Shown here piece by piece: positions 5,127 through 5,368 of a stretch of DNA of 5,368 nucleotides. The notes below the pieces were generated by a model. That model worked only from the letters and a program-made list of their open reading frames with translations. It was not told the origin of the DNA and did no database searches. Numbering within the stretch: the stretch's first letter is position 1; every line of letters starts with the position of its first letter. Source of the stretch: Chitinophaga pinensis (GTDB lineage Bacteria; Bacteroidota; Bacteroidia; M30B66); contig CALQJV010000105.1 of NCBI GenBank assembly GCA_943330985.1, positions 1 through 5,368 on the forward strand. Reading direction: 5' to 3'. A program made the position numbers and the translations under genes.

Positions 5127-5368
5127 TTGCGAATAGCAGCCACCCCAGGAAGTTCAATGCCCTCCATGTATTCGAGCAATGCTCCGCCGCCTGTACTCAC
5201 ATATGAAACATCCTTTGCAATGCCGAACTGATTCACTGCTGCAACCGAATCGCCACCACCAACCAATGAAAAACTTCCGTTTTTTGTTGCTTCCACAATG
5301 GCCATGGCAACTTGTCGGGTTCCATTTTCGAATGCCGCCATTTCAAAAACGCCCATCGGACCATTCCA
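5123..5368 (-). CDS. pgk: Phosphoglycerate kinase, C-terminal part (5' end beyond window)
   Basis: Only the last 81 codons plus stop are in the window. The enzyme transfers phosphate between 1,3-bisphosphoglycerate and ADP in glycolysis, in the cytoplasm. The visible part begins with WNGPMGVFE, the conserved segment just before the nucleotide-binding loops, followed by GGGDSVAA (37-44 of the visible part) and [16 protein letters not shown] (55-70). It ends LPGVAAIRN, the normal C-terminus for this family. The reading frame runs unbroken to the right edge. The internal ATG at 5356 is not the start. Its stop (TAA, 5125-5123) overlaps the end of the convergent plus-strand gene. Confidence 0.96.
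   Translation of the reverse strand, partial: WNGPMGVFEMAAFENGTRQVAMAIVEATKNGSFSLVGGGDSVAAVNQFGIAKDVSYVSTGGGALLEYMEGIELPGVAAIRN

Noticed and set aside
5123..5356. A separate 77-residue minus-strand protein starting at 5356
   Set aside because: The frame continues upstream as WNGP to the window edge, which is the conserved phosphoglycerate kinase segment, so the internal ATG is not a start.

Overview
The window comes from a member of the Bacteroidota. The evidence is a minus-strand protein combining tandem CCDC81-like HU domains, one membrane helix and a SPOR domain, an architecture characteristic of this phylum. It also has AT-rich DNA, no evident Shine-Dalgarno sequences, and promoter-like TATATTTG boxes that match the Bacteroidota -7 consensus TAnnTTTG. 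Kdo synthesis shows a Gram-negative outer membrane. I cannot name the genus.

Left part, minus strand (1-2195): three genes read leftward. They are an XRE-family helix-turn-helix regulator (2195-1833), CMP-Kdo synthetase KdsB (1766-1008), and the HU/SPOR envelope protein (982 to beyond the left edge). Gaps are 66 and 25 bases. Both kdsB and the HU/SPOR gene have a TATATTTG box ending only 4-5 bases before the start codon, so each may have its own promoter and a leaderless or near-leaderless transcript.

Middle (2196-2464): a divergent intergenic region of 269 bases. It holds a tandem 8-bp AT repeat next to the regulator start, a 19-bp inverted repeat, a TACATTTG box facing right, and a possible RNA hairpin in the leader of the first rightward gene.

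Right part, plus strand (2465-5126): four genes of unknown function, all with export signals. They are a small five-cysteine secreted protein, a lipoprotein, a secreted protein starting at TTG, and a larger beta-rich protein that could be an outer-membrane barrel. The lipoprotein and the TTG-start protein are divergent tandem paralogs. Their C-termini share an ungapped YW-to-NQD block that looks like a thioredoxin-type fold lacking the CxxC cysteines. A strong hairpin lies before the lipoprotein gene and another lies just before the barrel-like gene. The last three genes look like one operon for an uncharacterised envelope function, and this is the least explained part of the window.

Right edge: the C-terminal end of phosphoglycerate kinase (pgk) on the minus strand overlaps the last plus-strand gene by 4 bases, tail to tail. 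The core metabolism and envelope genes on both sides are ordinary chromosomal genes. I see no mobile element, CRISPR array, tRNA or rRNA.
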